DNA of 8,934 nucleotides from Candidatus Woesearchaeota archaeon. Its GTDB lineage: Archaea > Nanoarchaeota > Nanoarchaeia > Woesearchaeales > JAGVZT01. The number at the start of each line of letters is the position of its first letter. The stretch's first letter is position 1. The notes beneath the pieces are model-generated. The model saw only the letters and a program-made list of their open reading frames with translations. It had not been told where the DNA came from and made no database searches. The stretch covers positions 1-8,934 of the forward strand of contig JAFCGF010000067.1 in NCBI GenBank assembly GCA_017608295.1, written 5' to 3'. This document shows, piece by piece, positions 1 through 7,423 of this stretch. Both the position numbers and the translations under genes were made by a program.

Positions 1-2
1 TT

Positions 3-10
3 TAATTTTG
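3..10 (+). promoter_or_regulatory. Bacteroidota-type -7 promoter box for valS
   Basis: TAATTTTG fits the Bacteroidota -7 consensus TAnnTTTG exactly and is followed by CA, a common extension. It lies 48 bases before the preferred valS ATG at 59. The matching -33 box would fall outside the window, so only half the promoter can be seen. The box overlaps the TTG at 8 that would give the longest reading frame, which argues against that start. Confidence 0.5.
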
Positions 11-58
11 CATCTTTGTTCAGAGAGATGGCAGAAATTTGAAAACCTGATGATTGCG

Positions 59-1018
59 ATGGATATCCCCTCGAAATACGATCCCTCAAAAACGGAAGAT
101 AAGTGGTATCAACAATGGCTTGATAACGGTATTTTTCAATCGGTCCCGGATGATCGTGAACCATTTACCATTGTTATTCCTCCTCCCAATGTAACCGGTG
201 TACTTCATATGGGGCATATGTTGAACAATACCATACAGGATATACTTGTAAGAAGGGCCAGGATGCAGGGGAAAAACGCACTGTGGGTTCCGGGGACGGA
301 CCATGCTTCCATTGCTACAGAGGCACGGGTTGTTGCCCATCTGAAAGAGAAAGGGATCTCTAAGTCAGAGTTAACCCGAAAGGAGTTTCTGGATCATGCC
401 TGGGAATGGAGAAGAAAGCATGGAGGAATCATTCTGGAGCAGCTAAAAAAGCTGGGTGCTTCCTGCGATTGGGACCGGACGAAATTCACGATGGATGATG
501 ACCTGTCGGAGAGTGTTATTCAGGTTTTCATTGACTTATACAGGAAGGGTCATATTTACAGGGGAATTCGGATGGTGAATTGGGATCCTGGCGCCAAAAC
601 AGCAGTTTCGGATGAGGAGGTGATACACAAAGAGGTTGATTCGAAACTATATTATGTACGGTATAAAATCGAGACGGAAACAGATGAGTGGCTCACCATT
701 GCCACAACCAGACCAGAAACAATCCTGGGCGATACTGCTGTTTGTGTGCATCCGGAGGATGAACGATACAAACACCTGCAAGGGAAAAAGATCCTTATAC
801 CATTACTAAATCGATCTGTTCCCATCATTGCCGATGAATACGTGGATCGTGAATTTGGAACAGGAGCTCTTAAGATTACTCCGGCACACGACGAAAATGA
901 TTATGAGATTGGGATAAAATATAACCTGGAGGTCATAGATATTTTTAACGATGACGGTACGCTGAATGAAAAGGCCGGTCTGTTTATTGGAGAGGACCGG
1001 TTTAAGGCCAGGGATTGA
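59..1018 (+). CDS. valS: Valyl-tRNA synthetase, N-terminal fragment (catalytic N-half and editing domain)
   Basis: A 319-residue fragment from the ATG at 59 to the premature TGA at 1016-1018. It holds the N-terminal half of the class I Rossmann fold. [13 protein letters not shown] ends in the HIGH-type signature HMGH at residues 50-53 (bases 206-217), which binds [16 protein letters not shown] follows soon after. The CP1 editing domain is marked by [13 protein letters not shown] and by [19 protein letters not shown], which line the pocket that hydrolyses Thr-tRNA-Val. The last sensible family residues are GEDRFKARD, after which an intact protein would continue into the motif now found in the next frame. 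Alone this piece lacks KMSKS and the anticodon-binding domain and could not charge tRNA. Confidence 0.85.
   Translation: MDIPSKYDPSKTEDKWYQQWLDNGIFQSVPDDREPFTIVIPPPNVTGVLHMGHMLNNTIQDILVRRARMQGKNALWVPGTDHASIATEARVVAHLKEKGISKSELTRKEFLDHAWEWRRKHGGIILEQLKKLGASCDWDRTKFTMDDDLSESVIQVFIDLYRKGHIYRGIRMVNWDPGAKTAVSDEEVIHKEVDSKLYYVRYKIETETDEWLTIATTRPETILGDTAVCVHPEDERYKHLQGKKILIPLLNRSVPIIADEYVDREFGTGALKITPAHDENDYEIGIKYNLEVIDIFNDDGTLNEKAGLFIGEDRFKARD
1003..1018 (+). other. Frameshift site inside valS
   Basis: Frame 2 reads FKARD then TGA at 1016-1018. Frame 1 is closed by TAA at 1003-1005 and reads [14 protein letters not shown] from 1006. The switch must therefore occur between these stops. Adding one base within GATTG restores [12 protein letters not shown]. 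From memory, ValS relatives have about two more residues between the conserved Arg and the Gly, so a 7-base loss is also possible. The site shows no X-XXY-YYZ slippery heptamer in the reading frame, so programmed frameshifting is not supported. Confidence 0.8.
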
Positions 1019-2706
1019 AGGCACTGGGAAAGGAGGGGCATGTTGTAAAAACAGAAGACTATATAAACAAAGTAGGGTATTCTGAACGAACGGATGCAGT
1101 AATTGAGCCCAAGCTATCGTTGCAATGGTTTCTACGCATGAAAGAACTTGCGGCGCCAGCACTGGAAAATGTATTGAATGACCAGGTAAAACTTCATCCG
1201 TCAAAGTTTAAAAATATCTATCGGCACTGGATGGAGAATGTAAGAGATTGGTGTATCTCACGTCAGTTGTGGTGGGGACAGAGAATTCCTGCCTTTTATC
1301 TTCCGCCAGGAATGCTCCTTCCATCAGGTGAGAATTTTGTTGTTGCTGAGACCAGCGAAGAAGCACTCAAGCTTGCCCGGGATTTGACAGGCAATTCTTC
1401 ATTAAATATGGATGATCTTAATCAAGATGAAGATGTGCTGGATACCTGGTTCTCTTCCTGGTTGTGGCCAATATCTGTATTTGATGGTTTGCGACATCCT
1501 GATAATCCGGATATAAAATACTACTATCCAACGAATGATCTGGTTACGGCACCGGAGATCTTGTTTTTTTGGGTTGCCAGAATGATAATTGCCGGATATG
1601 AGTATTTGGGAGAAAAGCCATTTCATAATGTTTATTTAACCGGCATAGTCCGGGATAAGATTGGACAGAAAATGTCAAAATCTCTCGGGAATTCTCCTGA
1701 ACCACTCGAATTGATTAAACAATATGGTGCTGATGGTGTCCGTGTTGGAATGTTATTATGCTCACCTGCCGGAAATGATTTATTGTTTGATAAATCCCTT
1801 ACGGAGCAAGGAAGAAACTTTGGAAACAAAATTTGGAATGCTTTCCGATTGGTGAAGAGTTGGGTTATTGATGACCAACTTGATCAGCCTGAAGCATCTG
1901 CAGTGGCAATTGAATGGTTTAGGGGGAAGCTAAACCAGGCGATCGAATTACTGGATAAGCAGTTTTCCCGATATCGCCTATCTGAAGCATTAATGACAGT
2001 ATATAAGTTGTTCTGGGATGAATTCTCTTCCTGGTATCTTGAGATCATTAAACCTGCTTTCGGGCAGCCCATTGATGGAAAGACCTTACACACCACTATT
2101 GAATTCTTAGAGAAACTCTTAAAGATCCTTCATCCCTTCATGCCTTTTATTACTGAAGAGATATGGCATTTGATTCGTGAGAGAGATACAAAGGATTTCA
2201 TTACAGTTGCAGCATTACCAGTTCAGGAAGCATATGATATAAAAATGTTGACCCGGTTTGAGAAAACAAAAGAGACAGTAAGTGCGATTCGGACTATCCG
2301 AAAAGAGAACAAGATTCCTGTAAGAGAATTATTATCCCTGTATGTGAAGGAGAAGGAAAAGGTTTATGATAACCGTTTTGGAGAGATCCTTAAAAAACTT
2401 TGCTATTTAAATGAGATCAACTTCATATCAGAAAAAATGGATCATGCCGTCAGCTTTATTATACTGACAACAGAATTTTATATCCCACTGGATAAGGGTG
2501 TAAATGTAGAAGAGGAGCTTGAAAAACTTACAACTGAACTTGCTTATACACAGGGATTCCTGAAATCAGTGTTGAAAAAACTGGAAAACCAGAACTTTGT
2601 ACAGAATGCACCTGAAAACGTGATCGAGACAGAGAAAAGGAAGAGGTCAGATGCTGAAGCAAAGATCAAAGTTTTGGAAGAACGAATCGTCCACATTAAT
2701 AAATAA
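1015..2706 (+). CDS. valS: Valyl-tRNA synthetase, C-terminal fragment (KMSKS, anticodon-binding and coiled-coil domains)
   Basis: The C-terminal part of ValS, in the frame one base back from the N-terminal piece. It runs to TAA at 2704-2706. The nominal TTG at 1015 is just the first possible start after the break and is probably not used. [18 protein letters not shown] closes the editing insertion. [18 protein letters not shown] and [15 protein letters not shown] return to the catalytic core. FFWVARMI precedes QKMSKSLGN, with KMSKS at bases 1669-1683, the mobile ATP loop. From roughly base 1800 to 2250 comes the helical anticodon-binding domain ([10 protein letters not shown], then [13 protein letters not shown]). 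The tail, from about 2500, is a charged helical coiled coil of about 65 residues, the ValS-specific tRNA-binding arm. No further break is seen. Confidence 0.85.
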   Translation: MKALGKEGHVVKTEDYINKVGYSERTDAVIEPKLSLQWFLRMKELAAPALENVLNDQVKLHPSKFKNIYRHWMENVRDWCISRQLWWGQRIPAFYLPPGMLLPSGENFVVAETSEEALKLARDLTGNSSLNMDDLNQDEDVLDTWFSSWLWPISVFDGLRHPDNPDIKYYYPTNDLVTAPEILFFWVARMIIAGYEYLGEKPFHNVYLTGIVRDKIGQKMSKSLGNSPEPLELIKQYGADGVRVGMLLCSPAGNDLLFDKSLTEQGRNFGNKIWNAFRLVKSWVIDDQLDQPEASAVAIEWFRGKLNQAIELLDKQFSRYRLSEALMTVYKLFWDEFSSWYLEIIKPAFGQPIDGKTLHTTIEFLEKLLKILHPFMPFITEEIWHLIRERDTKDFITVAALPVQEAYDIKMLTRFEKTKETVSAIRTIRKENKIPVRELLSLYVKEKEKVYDNRFGEILKKLCYLNEINFISEKMDHAVSFIILTTEFYIPLDKGVNVEEELEKLTTELAYTQGFLKSVLKKLENQNFVQNAPENVIETEKRKRSDAEAKIKVLEERIVHINK

Positions 2707-2799
2707 GTCTGCCCGGAATCGTTCACGGAACCTTCAATTGGCTGTTTTTTAACATATTCACACCATATTCGGGGAATGAAGAGATACAATAAAATTCCT

Positions 2800-2807
2800 T
2801 ACTTTTG
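2800..2807 (+). promoter_or_regulatory. Bacteroidota-type -7 promoter box for the glutamine synthetase gene
   Basis: TACTTTTG matches TAnnTTTG exactly and lies 27 bases before the ATG at 2835, giving a short leader. No TTG-type -33 box is seen at the usual 19-20 base spacing, so it may need an activator or be weak. The spacer 2707-2834 shows no strong terminator for valS: GTTC-ACG-GAAC is only a 4-bp stem and is well before the T6 run. Confidence 0.5.
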
Positions 2808-2834
2808 TAATCCTTTTCACCAATAAGGAATAGT

Positions 2835-4340
2835 ATGCATGATTCTGACCTTTTACTGAATCCTAATGAGTTGGTTCAGTTTCTGAAGAAACCTCCGGCT
2901 GAATTTACCAAAGAGGATCTGATTCGTTTTATTGAATACAAAGAGATCCAATTCCTGAATTTCAGGTATGTAGCAGATGATGGTAAACTGAAGACACTTA
3001 ATTTTGTTATATCCAGCCTGGAGCATCTTGACCAGGTACTAACAAGCGGTGAGCGGGTCGACGGGTCCAGTCTTTTTCCGTTTATTAGTGCTGGTTCAAG
3101 CGATCTGTATGTTATTCCACGATTCAATACCGCTTTCCTAAATCCTTTTACAGAAGTCCCTTCCCTGGATATTTTGTGTTCTTTTTATACGGGAGATGGG
3201 GAGCCGCTTGCCAGTTCACCTGAGAACATTCTTCGAAAAGCCTTTCTCTCTTTCCGTAATGCTACAGGATACACTTTTAAGGCTTTGGGAGAGTTAGAAT
3301 ATTACGTAAACAGCCTTTCCGATGAATCATATCCCCTGACAGATCAGAAAGGGTATCATCAATCTATCCCATTTGCAAAGTTTGAAAATTTAAGAATGGA
3401 AGCGATGAAGCTAATCGCTCAGGTAGGTGGCAAGATCAAATACGGTCATGGAGAAGTTGGTAGTTTTTCGAAGAATGATGAAGATTTTGAGCAGCATGAG
3501 ATTGAGTTCCTGGCTCAACCGGTTGAAGATGCTGCCGATCAACTGATAATTGCCAAATGGATTATCCGAAATTTGAGTTATAAATATGGAGTGGAAGTGA
3601 GTTTTGCACCTAAGATAACTGTTGGGAAGGCAGGCAGCGGACTTCATATACACATGCTTCTTGAAAAGGAAGGCATGAATATGATGGTTGACGGGAGTGG
3701 TCTCAGCAGTGTATCTAAAAAAATGATTGCCGGAATCCTTGACCTTTCAGATGCTCTGACAGCTTTTGGCAATACTATACCAACTTCTTATTTACGGTTG
3801 GTACCACACCAGGAAGCACCCACAACAGTCTGCTGGGGTGACCGCAATCGCTCCGTTCTTGTAAGAGTTCCTCTGGGATGGCTTGGGACAGGAAACATGA
3901 CACGGGATGCAAATCCAGATACGCAGGATGAATATAAGACATACCCCCCAAGACAATCGATCGAGTTTCGTGCACCGGATGGTTCAGCGAACATACATAA
4001 CCTGTTGACAGGATTGATTATCGCTACCTGGCATGGGTTAGAGATGGAAGATGGAGAACAAGTGGCAAATGATCTCTATGTAGATTCTGACATCTTTGAT
4101 AAGAGTAATAAAGGGAAGTTAAAGAAGCTAACCCACCTTCCCGGATCATGCTGGGAGTCAGCAGAAGCATTGCAAAAGAAAAGATCCTTTTTTGAAAAGG
4201 ATGAGATATTCCCCAAAGGGTCGATTGACAAATTGGTCAGTGACTTGAAATCATATAAAGACAAAGATTTAAGTGAAAAATTATACGGGAAAGATGATAA
4301 GATCCATCAACTGATAATGAAATATATTCATTTCCGTTAG
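2835..4340 (+). CDS. glnA: Glutamine synthetase (GSI-like, long Bacteroidota type)
   Basis: Makes glutamine from glutamate, ammonia and ATP in the cytoplasm, the main ammonia-assimilating step. At 501 residues it is longer than classical GSI (about 440-475). The N-terminal beta-grasp part (about 1-110) includes VDGSS at 75-79. The catalytic domain has GELEYY (152-157; E153 and E155 as metal ligands), HGEVG (E207), QHEIEF (E222), AGSGLHIH (266-273; H271), RLVPHQEAP (321-329), GDRNRS (335-340) and EFRAPDGSAN (377-386), covering the ATP, metal and glutamate sites. All the expected catalytic residues seem present. E207 and E222 are 15 residues apart instead of 7-8, an acidic insertion. The tyrosine region of adenylylated GSI reads NDLYVDSDIF, so Y415 is there but the usual LYDLPPEE context is not; adenylylation control is doubtful. 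The gene stands alone, without glnB, amtB or glutamate synthase beside it. The start is supported by the promoter box just upstream. Confidence 0.9.
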   Translation: MHDSDLLLNPNELVQFLKKPPAEFTKEDLIRFIEYKEIQFLNFRYVADDGKLKTLNFVISSLEHLDQVLTSGERVDGSSLFPFISAGSSDLYVIPRFNTAFLNPFTEVPSLDILCSFYTGDGEPLASSPENILRKAFLSFRNATGYTFKALGELEYYVNSLSDESYPLTDQKGYHQSIPFAKFENLRMEAMKLIAQVGGKIKYGHGEVGSFSKNDEDFEQHEIEFLAQPVEDAADQLIIAKWIIRNLSYKYGVEVSFAPKITVGKAGSGLHIHMLLEKEGMNMMVDGSGLSSVSKKMIAGILDLSDALTAFGNTIPTSYLRLVPHQEAPTTVCWGDRNRSVLVRVPLGWLGTGNMTRDANPDTQDEYKTYPPRQSIEFRAPDGSANIHNLLTGLIIATWHGLEMEDGEQVANDLYVDSDIFDKSNKGKLKKLTHLPGSCWESAEALQKKRSFFEKDEIFPKGSIDKLVSDLKSYKDKDLSEKLYGKDDKIHQLIMKYIHFR

Positions 4341-4565
4341 GGAGCAAGTTGTGTAAGGATCCACTGGCCTTTGGATAATGAATACAGGAACCTGTCGTGC
4401 ATTCTGTTTGGTTGACTCTGCCAAAACTCAATCCTGACTGGTTTCAGTCGAAATCCCCCCAATTAGCAGGTTTGTTTATTTTCCGGCCTTGCATATTTTT
4501 TTTCGAATAAATTCCTATACTGAAATAGTCGGGATAATTCTACCCATTGGCTCACGTGATACGTA
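4341..4565. other. Non-coding spacer between convergent genes, with short hairpins and a T-run
   Basis: This 225-base stretch separates the ends of two convergent genes, so transcripts from both sides should stop here. ACAGG-AA-CCTGT (4384-4395) and GACTG-GTTT-CAGTC (4436-4449) are small inverted repeats; the second forms a perfect 5-bp stem with a 4-base loop, extendable by one G-T pair. Neither is followed directly by a T-run. GCAGG (4466-4470) can pair with CCTTGC (4487-4492) with one bulge, and a T8 run follows at 4496-4503, a weak rightward terminator candidate. No convincing reading frame or tRNA-like structure is seen. Confidence 0.4.
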
Positions 4566-5531
4566 TTAAGTCATTTCATCATTTTCTGTAATTCCTATTT
4601 TCTGTTTTTCAAGATTCGCTGATTTAATACTGACATTCAGTTCAAAGCCGATAAGTAGCGAAATGGAATTAAGGTATAACCAGAGTAAAATGACGATAAG
4701 TGTGCCAATTGATCCATATAATTTGTTGAACTGCCCGAAATTATTGACAAATGCAGAGAATCCAAGAGATGATATGACAAACAGGATTGTGGCCAGGGTT
4801 GAGCCTGCTGAAAAGAATTTCCATCTGGTTCTCTTAGCTGGCGACAGATAATATAGAAAAGAGATGGCGAAAAAGATCAGGGCGAGTATGATAAGCCACT
4901 TTCCCATGATAATTATGAAATAGGTGAAGCTTCTTTCAAACAATTCCAGTTCAGCCAGGTAATTAATGGCCATTTTGCTAAACAGGATTAAGATGGTGGC
5001 TGTTCCTAACAGTGAGACCAGAATAAAGACAAAAATCAGAGATACCAGGCGTTGTGCCAGCCACGAATGCGTATCAAATGTATGCAGGGAAACATTGAAT
5101 GCACTAATTAATGCGTGTATCCCGTTGGTAGAAAAAATAATAGTTGCCAGGAACATGAAAAACAAAAGTCCATGACTCCTTTGAGTGATTACATCGACGA
5201 GGGTTGCTTCTACTAATGTATAGGCGTTTTCGGGTAAAATATTTCCAAACAGATTGAGCAGTTCTGTCTGAAAATTTGGAATAGGGAGGAATGGAATGAG
5301 AGTAAACAGGAATATTGTTGATGGGAGGATAGCAATAATCAGGCTAAATGCAATTGCTGATGCTCGTGTAACCAGCGCTCCTTTCTGGAATCCCCTGAAA
5401 AAGAATAAAATAACATCATAAACTGGAACTTTTTCAAATCCCGGGATAGATACTTTCTTTACTTTATTAATAAAGTAGTTGATGAAGGTATTAAAAAACC
5501 TGAAATTTTTATCACCAGTTTCGCCGGGCAT
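4566..5531 (-). CDS. YihY/BrkB-family inner-membrane protein
   Basis: An integral membrane protein of 321 residues in the YihY/virulence factor BrkB family, often misnamed ribonuclease BN; the real RNase BN is ElaC. The molecular function is not established. A charged cytoplasmic N-terminus (about 1-40) precedes six hydrophobic stretches at roughly 57-80, 121-143, 163-186, 206-229, 240-262 and 274-299. The family hallmark is the last block, FNKLYGSIGTLIVILLWLYL followed by GFELN near 295-299. RASAIAFSLIIAILPS near 56-71 matches the conserved first-helix region. The tail is short and polar. The ATG at 5531 starts 22 bases after the nadC stop, so it is very likely the last gene of the same transcript. 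Length and topology are normal for the family. Nothing here says why it is paired with NAD synthesis. Confidence 0.85.
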   Translation of the reverse strand: MPGETGDKNFRFFNTFINYFINKVKKVSIPGFEKVPVYDVILFFFRGFQKGALVTRASAIAFSLIIAILPSTIFLFTLIPFLPIPNFQTELLNLFGNILPENAYTLVEATLVDVITQRSHGLLFFMFLATIIFSTNGIHALISAFNVSLHTFDTHSWLAQRLVSLIFVFILVSLLGTATILILFSKMAINYLAELELFERSFTYFIIIMGKWLIILALIFFAISFLYYLSPAKRTRWKFFSAGSTLATILFVISSLGFSAFVNNFGQFNKLYGSIGTLIVILLWLYLNSISLLIGFELNVSIKSANLEKQKIGITENDEMT

Positions 5532-5553
5532 ATATGAAGATTTGATAATCTGA

Positions 5554-6399
5554 TTAGTAGACAGCCTTCAGGCTCATGTCAATGATTTTAATGTGGTGTG
5601 TCAGGGCACCCACGGACACATAATCCACCCCACATTCTGCATATTCCCTAATATTTTCGTGGGTAATTCCTCCGGATGATTCGGTTTCAAAGATTCCATT
5701 GATCAATTTTATAGCTTCCCTGGTTTCTGTAATACTGAAATTATCGAGCATGATTCGGTGTACACCACCAATTGAAAGGATCTCTTCGACACTTTCCAGT
5801 GAGTGAGCTTCGATTTCGATCTTGAGATTTTTTTTGATCTTTTTAAGATAACGCTGCGTATTTATAATGGTTTTTTTTATATCCCCACTGAAATCGATGT
5901 GGTTGTCTTTTAGCATTATCATGTCAAATAATCCCATCCGGTGGTTTTCTCCGCCTCCAATCACTACTGCTTCTTTCTCAAAAAGCCGGAATCCAGGAGT
6001 AGTTTTGCGGGTATCCAGAACTTTGGTTTTAAGATCTTTCAGTAATTCCACATACGTTCTGGTTTTGGTAGCGATGCCACTCATGCGCTGCAAAACATTG
6101 AGAATCAAACGCTCTGATTTTAGAATAGAAAGAATAGAACCGGATATTTCAAAAGCAGTATTTCCGTTCTCAACAAATGCGCCATCATCCAGGTATTGGA
6201 AAAACTTCAGGTTCGGATCAATGCGTTTCAGGATCTCTTTCGTTACTCTAATTCCGGCAAGGATTCCATCTTCTTTGAGCATCAACTGAGCTGTACCTGT
6301 TTCTTCAGCGGAGATACAGGCAAGTGAGGTATGGTCACCATCACCAATGTCCTCCTGGATTGCAATTTTAACAAAATTATCGAGGTACTTTTTATTCAT
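5554..6399 (-). CDS. nadC: Nicotinate-nucleotide diphosphorylase (carboxylating), quinolinate phosphoribosyltransferase
   Basis: Converts quinolinate and PRPP to nicotinate mononucleotide, CO2 and pyrophosphate, the entry from de novo synthesis into NAD. With the ATG at 6399 it has 281 residues, a normal length. Family signatures, in order: QEDIGDGDHTS (15-25), LKEDGILAG (41-49), ERLILNVLQRMSG (96-108), LDTRKTTPGFR (128-138), GGGENHRMGL (148-157), MLKDNHI (162-168), EIEAHS (195-200), IMLDN (216-220), ESSGGI (240-245) and VSVGALTH (261-268). They include the basic residues that hold quinolinate (R105, R131, K132, H153, R154, K164) and the acidic residues near the PRPP metal (E197, D219). A TTG at 6411 would add four residues (MRRR), but the ATG is preferred. 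It overlaps the upstream stop by 8 bases, suggesting translational coupling. An AGGAG run sits very close before the ATG. nadA and nadB are not in the window. Confidence 0.95.
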   Translation of the reverse strand: MNKKYLDNFVKIAIQEDIGDGDHTSLACISAEETGTAQLMLKEDGILAGIRVTKEILKRIDPNLKFFQYLDDGAFVENGNTAFEISGSILSILKSERLILNVLQRMSGIATKTRTYVELLKDLKTKVLDTRKTTPGFRLFEKEAVVIGGGENHRMGLFDMIMLKDNHIDFSGDIKKTIINTQRYLKKIKKNLKIEIEAHSLESVEEILSIGGVHRIMLDNFSITETREAIKLINGIFETESSGGITHENIREYAECGVDYVSVGALTHHIKIIDMSLKAVY

Positions 6400-6796
6400 T
6401 CTCCTTCTCAATTCTTAATTGATGAATGAGATAGCGATCCTCCTTTTTTTTCAATAGAAAATATACCCTGAAATTTCCTTTCGATGTAGTCAGGTCTCCA
6501 ATGGCATATTGAGAACCATTTTTTCCCCCATGGTGAAGAATGGCAAAATTTTTGGGGGGTTGTTTATCAAAAAAATCACGAAGGATCATTTCTGCCTGCG
6601 TTTTGCTATAAACATCTTCATTTTCCAGTATGACCAGCTCAACATTGGCGTTAAAGTGTTTTACCAGTTCTTTCGAGTTCCCTGCCTTAAAAGCAGAGGT
6701 AATAGTATCCGGAATATCCTGGATGGACTGGAATCCTGATATCATAAAGGATATCGAGAGAATAATAAGAGTTATATTAATTCTGAAGGTCTTCAT
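6392..6796 (-). CDS. Small exported protein, DUF4783-like
   Basis: A 134-residue protein I assign to the DUF4783-like group of Bacteroidota proteins, thought to have an NTF2-like fold; function unknown. A Sec-type signal is clear: MKTFR, then a hydrophobic core NITLIILSISFMISGF to about residue 22, with likely cleavage near FQS/IQD. There is no cysteine, so it is not a lipoprotein and is probably periplasmic. The mature part has IPDTITSAFKAGNSKELVKHF, typical of an NTF2-like first helix, then alternating strand-like stretches (VELVILENEDVYSK, NFAILHHGGK, QYAIGDLTT, FRVYFLLKK, YLIHQLRIE). It is first in the leftward operon and overlaps nadC by 8 bases. Its link to NAD synthesis is positional only. 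The family assignment rests on recollection of sequence pattern and gene order. Confidence 0.75.
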   Translation of the reverse strand: MKTFRINITLIILSISFMISGFQSIQDIPDTITSAFKAGNSKELVKHFNANVELVILENEDVYSKTQAEMILRDFFDKQPPKNFAILHHGGKNGSQYAIGDLTTSKGNFRVYFLLKKKEDRYLIHQLRIEKENE

Positions 6797-6902
6797 TTTA
6801 ATAATCTTAAATTTGCTTTACGTAATGTCCAAAAATCAAACCAAATTGAATCATTACTGCAAAATAACAAAAATTTAATGAATTCATAACCAGAGATAAA
6901 AC
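6797..6902. promoter_or_regulatory. Divergent promoter region between the nadC operon and rlmH
   Basis: This 106-base AT-rich spacer must drive transcription both ways. On the plus strand TAAATTTG (6808-6815) is an exact TAnnTTTG match, 88 bases before rlmH, with no clear -33 box. On the minus strand TTATTTTG (complement of 6860-6867), followed by CA, differs from the consensus at one base and lies 64 bases before the leftward start. ATGAATTCAT (6878-6887) is a perfect 10-base palindrome 15 bases before the rlmH ATG. In such AT-rich DNA these matches could be chance. Confidence 0.35.
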
Positions 6903-7376
6903 ATGAAGGCCTACTTTATTCAGATCGGGAAAACAGATCAGGGCTACTTGAGAGAGGGTATATCCATTTTTGAAAGAAGGATAAAGCACTATATCCCCCT
7001 GGAAGTATTTACTGTTTCAGAGGTGAAAGGATTTGCAAATATAAGTGAAAAACAACTAAAAGATTCTGAGGGACAAAAATTATTAAATAGCTGTAAGCAA
7101 GGAGATTATATTATTCTCCTCGATGAAAAGGGAGTCCAGTACAGTTCGAAACAATTTGCAGGGATCCTGGAAAAACTTATGATTTCCAGTGTAAAGAGAC
7201 TGGTCTTCATATCGGGTGGTGCTTATGGGGTTTCTCAGGAGGTACATAACCGGGCTGATGCAGTACTCTCTTTCTCAAAAATGACCTTTTCTCACCAGAT
7301 GGTCAGGTTAATTTTTATGGAGCAATTTTACCGTGCTATGACTATTTTGAAGGGAGACCCTTATCATCATGGTTGA
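6903..7376 (+). CDS. rlmH: 23S rRNA (pseudouridine-1915-N3)-methyltransferase RlmH
   Basis: SPOUT-class methyltransferase that uses S-adenosylmethionine to methylate N3 of pseudouridine 1915 in helix 69 of 23S rRNA, acting on assembled 70S ribosomes as a homodimer. At 157 residues it is full length. LLDEKGVQYSSKQFA (72-86) is the conserved central segment. FISGGAYG (102-109) is the glycine-rich SAM-binding loop of the trefoil knot. LSFSKMTFSHQMVR (122-135) and the C-terminal ILKGDPYHH (148-156) complete the knot and substrate site; the family ends almost invariably in YHH plus one or two residues. The ATG at 6903 is the natural start, since the family begins with this short strand (MKAYFIQIGK). 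It is divergent from the nadC operon and 47 bases ahead of the next gene on the same strand. Confidence 0.95.
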   Translation: MKAYFIQIGKTDQGYLREGISIFERRIKHYIPLEVFTVSEVKGFANISEKQLKDSEGQKLLNSCKQGDYIILLDEKGVQYSSKQFAGILEKLMISSVKRLVFISGGAYGVSQEVHNRADAVLSFSKMTFSHQMVRLIFMEQFYRAMTILKGDPYHHG

Positions 7377-7395
7377 TCATATTTATTATTTTTTT
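7363..7395 (+). terminator. Weak intrinsic-terminator-like structure over the rlmH stop codon
   Basis: ATCATCA (7363-7369) and TGATCAT (7374-7380) pair at six of seven positions around the loop TGGT, and the stem spans the rlmH stop codon. A T-rich tract follows, with T7 within 7389-7395. The stem is AT-rich and carries a C-C mismatch, so it would be weak. If it works, it separates rlmH from the downstream membrane protein; otherwise the two are likely co-transcribed. Confidence 0.25.
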
Positions 7396-7423
7396 ATCTT
7401 AGGAAATCTGAAAACCTCTAATA

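Larger units (their letters stand above)
59..2706 (+). pseudogene. valS: valS, valyl-tRNA synthetase, interrupted by one frameshift
   Basis: Valyl-tRNA synthetase, a class Ia cytosolic enzyme that charges tRNA-Val with valine using ATP and hydrolyses mischarged threonyl-tRNA. The two reading frames together cover the whole family architecture: Rossmann core with HIGH motif, CP1 editing insertion, KMSKS loop, helical anticodon-binding domain and C-terminal coiled coil. Summed length is about 880 residues, the normal size. The ATG at 59 ([10 protein letters not shown]) is chosen because the family usually begins at this motif; an in-frame ATG at 50 and a TTG at 8 are alternatives. The frame is lost between 1003 and 1018, where the first frame hits TGA. 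Both halves read as well-conserved ValS, so the break is recent or artificial. ValS is normally essential and single copy, so a sequencing or assembly error, or a very fresh mutation, is likelier than an old pseudogene. Confidence 0.85.

Noticed and set aside
8..58. N-terminal extension of ValS from the TTG at 8
   Set aside because: The TTG lies within the likely -7 promoter box, and the added residues do not resemble the family N-terminus, which begins at MDIPSKY.
1009..1018. Programmed -1 frameshifting in valS
   Set aside because: The codons before the switch (AGG GAT) do not form a slippery heptamer, and ValS is not known to use recoding.
806..1204. 132-codon minus-strand frame across the valS break
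   Set aside because: It is antisense to conserved ValS sequence on both sides of the frameshift and is unlike any protein family I know.
4566..5531. Naming the YihY protein ribonuclease BN
   Set aside because: That label is a historical error; the protein has six membrane helices and no nuclease motif.
5867..6289. 140-codon plus-strand frame inside nadC
   Set aside because: It lies opposite a clearly conserved nadC and its translation has no recognisable family pattern; it is an antisense shadow.
6400..6411. TTG start giving nadC four extra residues (MRRR)
   Set aside because: The ATG at 6399 fits the family N-terminus, and the extra bases look like a leader with an AGGAG run instead of coding sequence.
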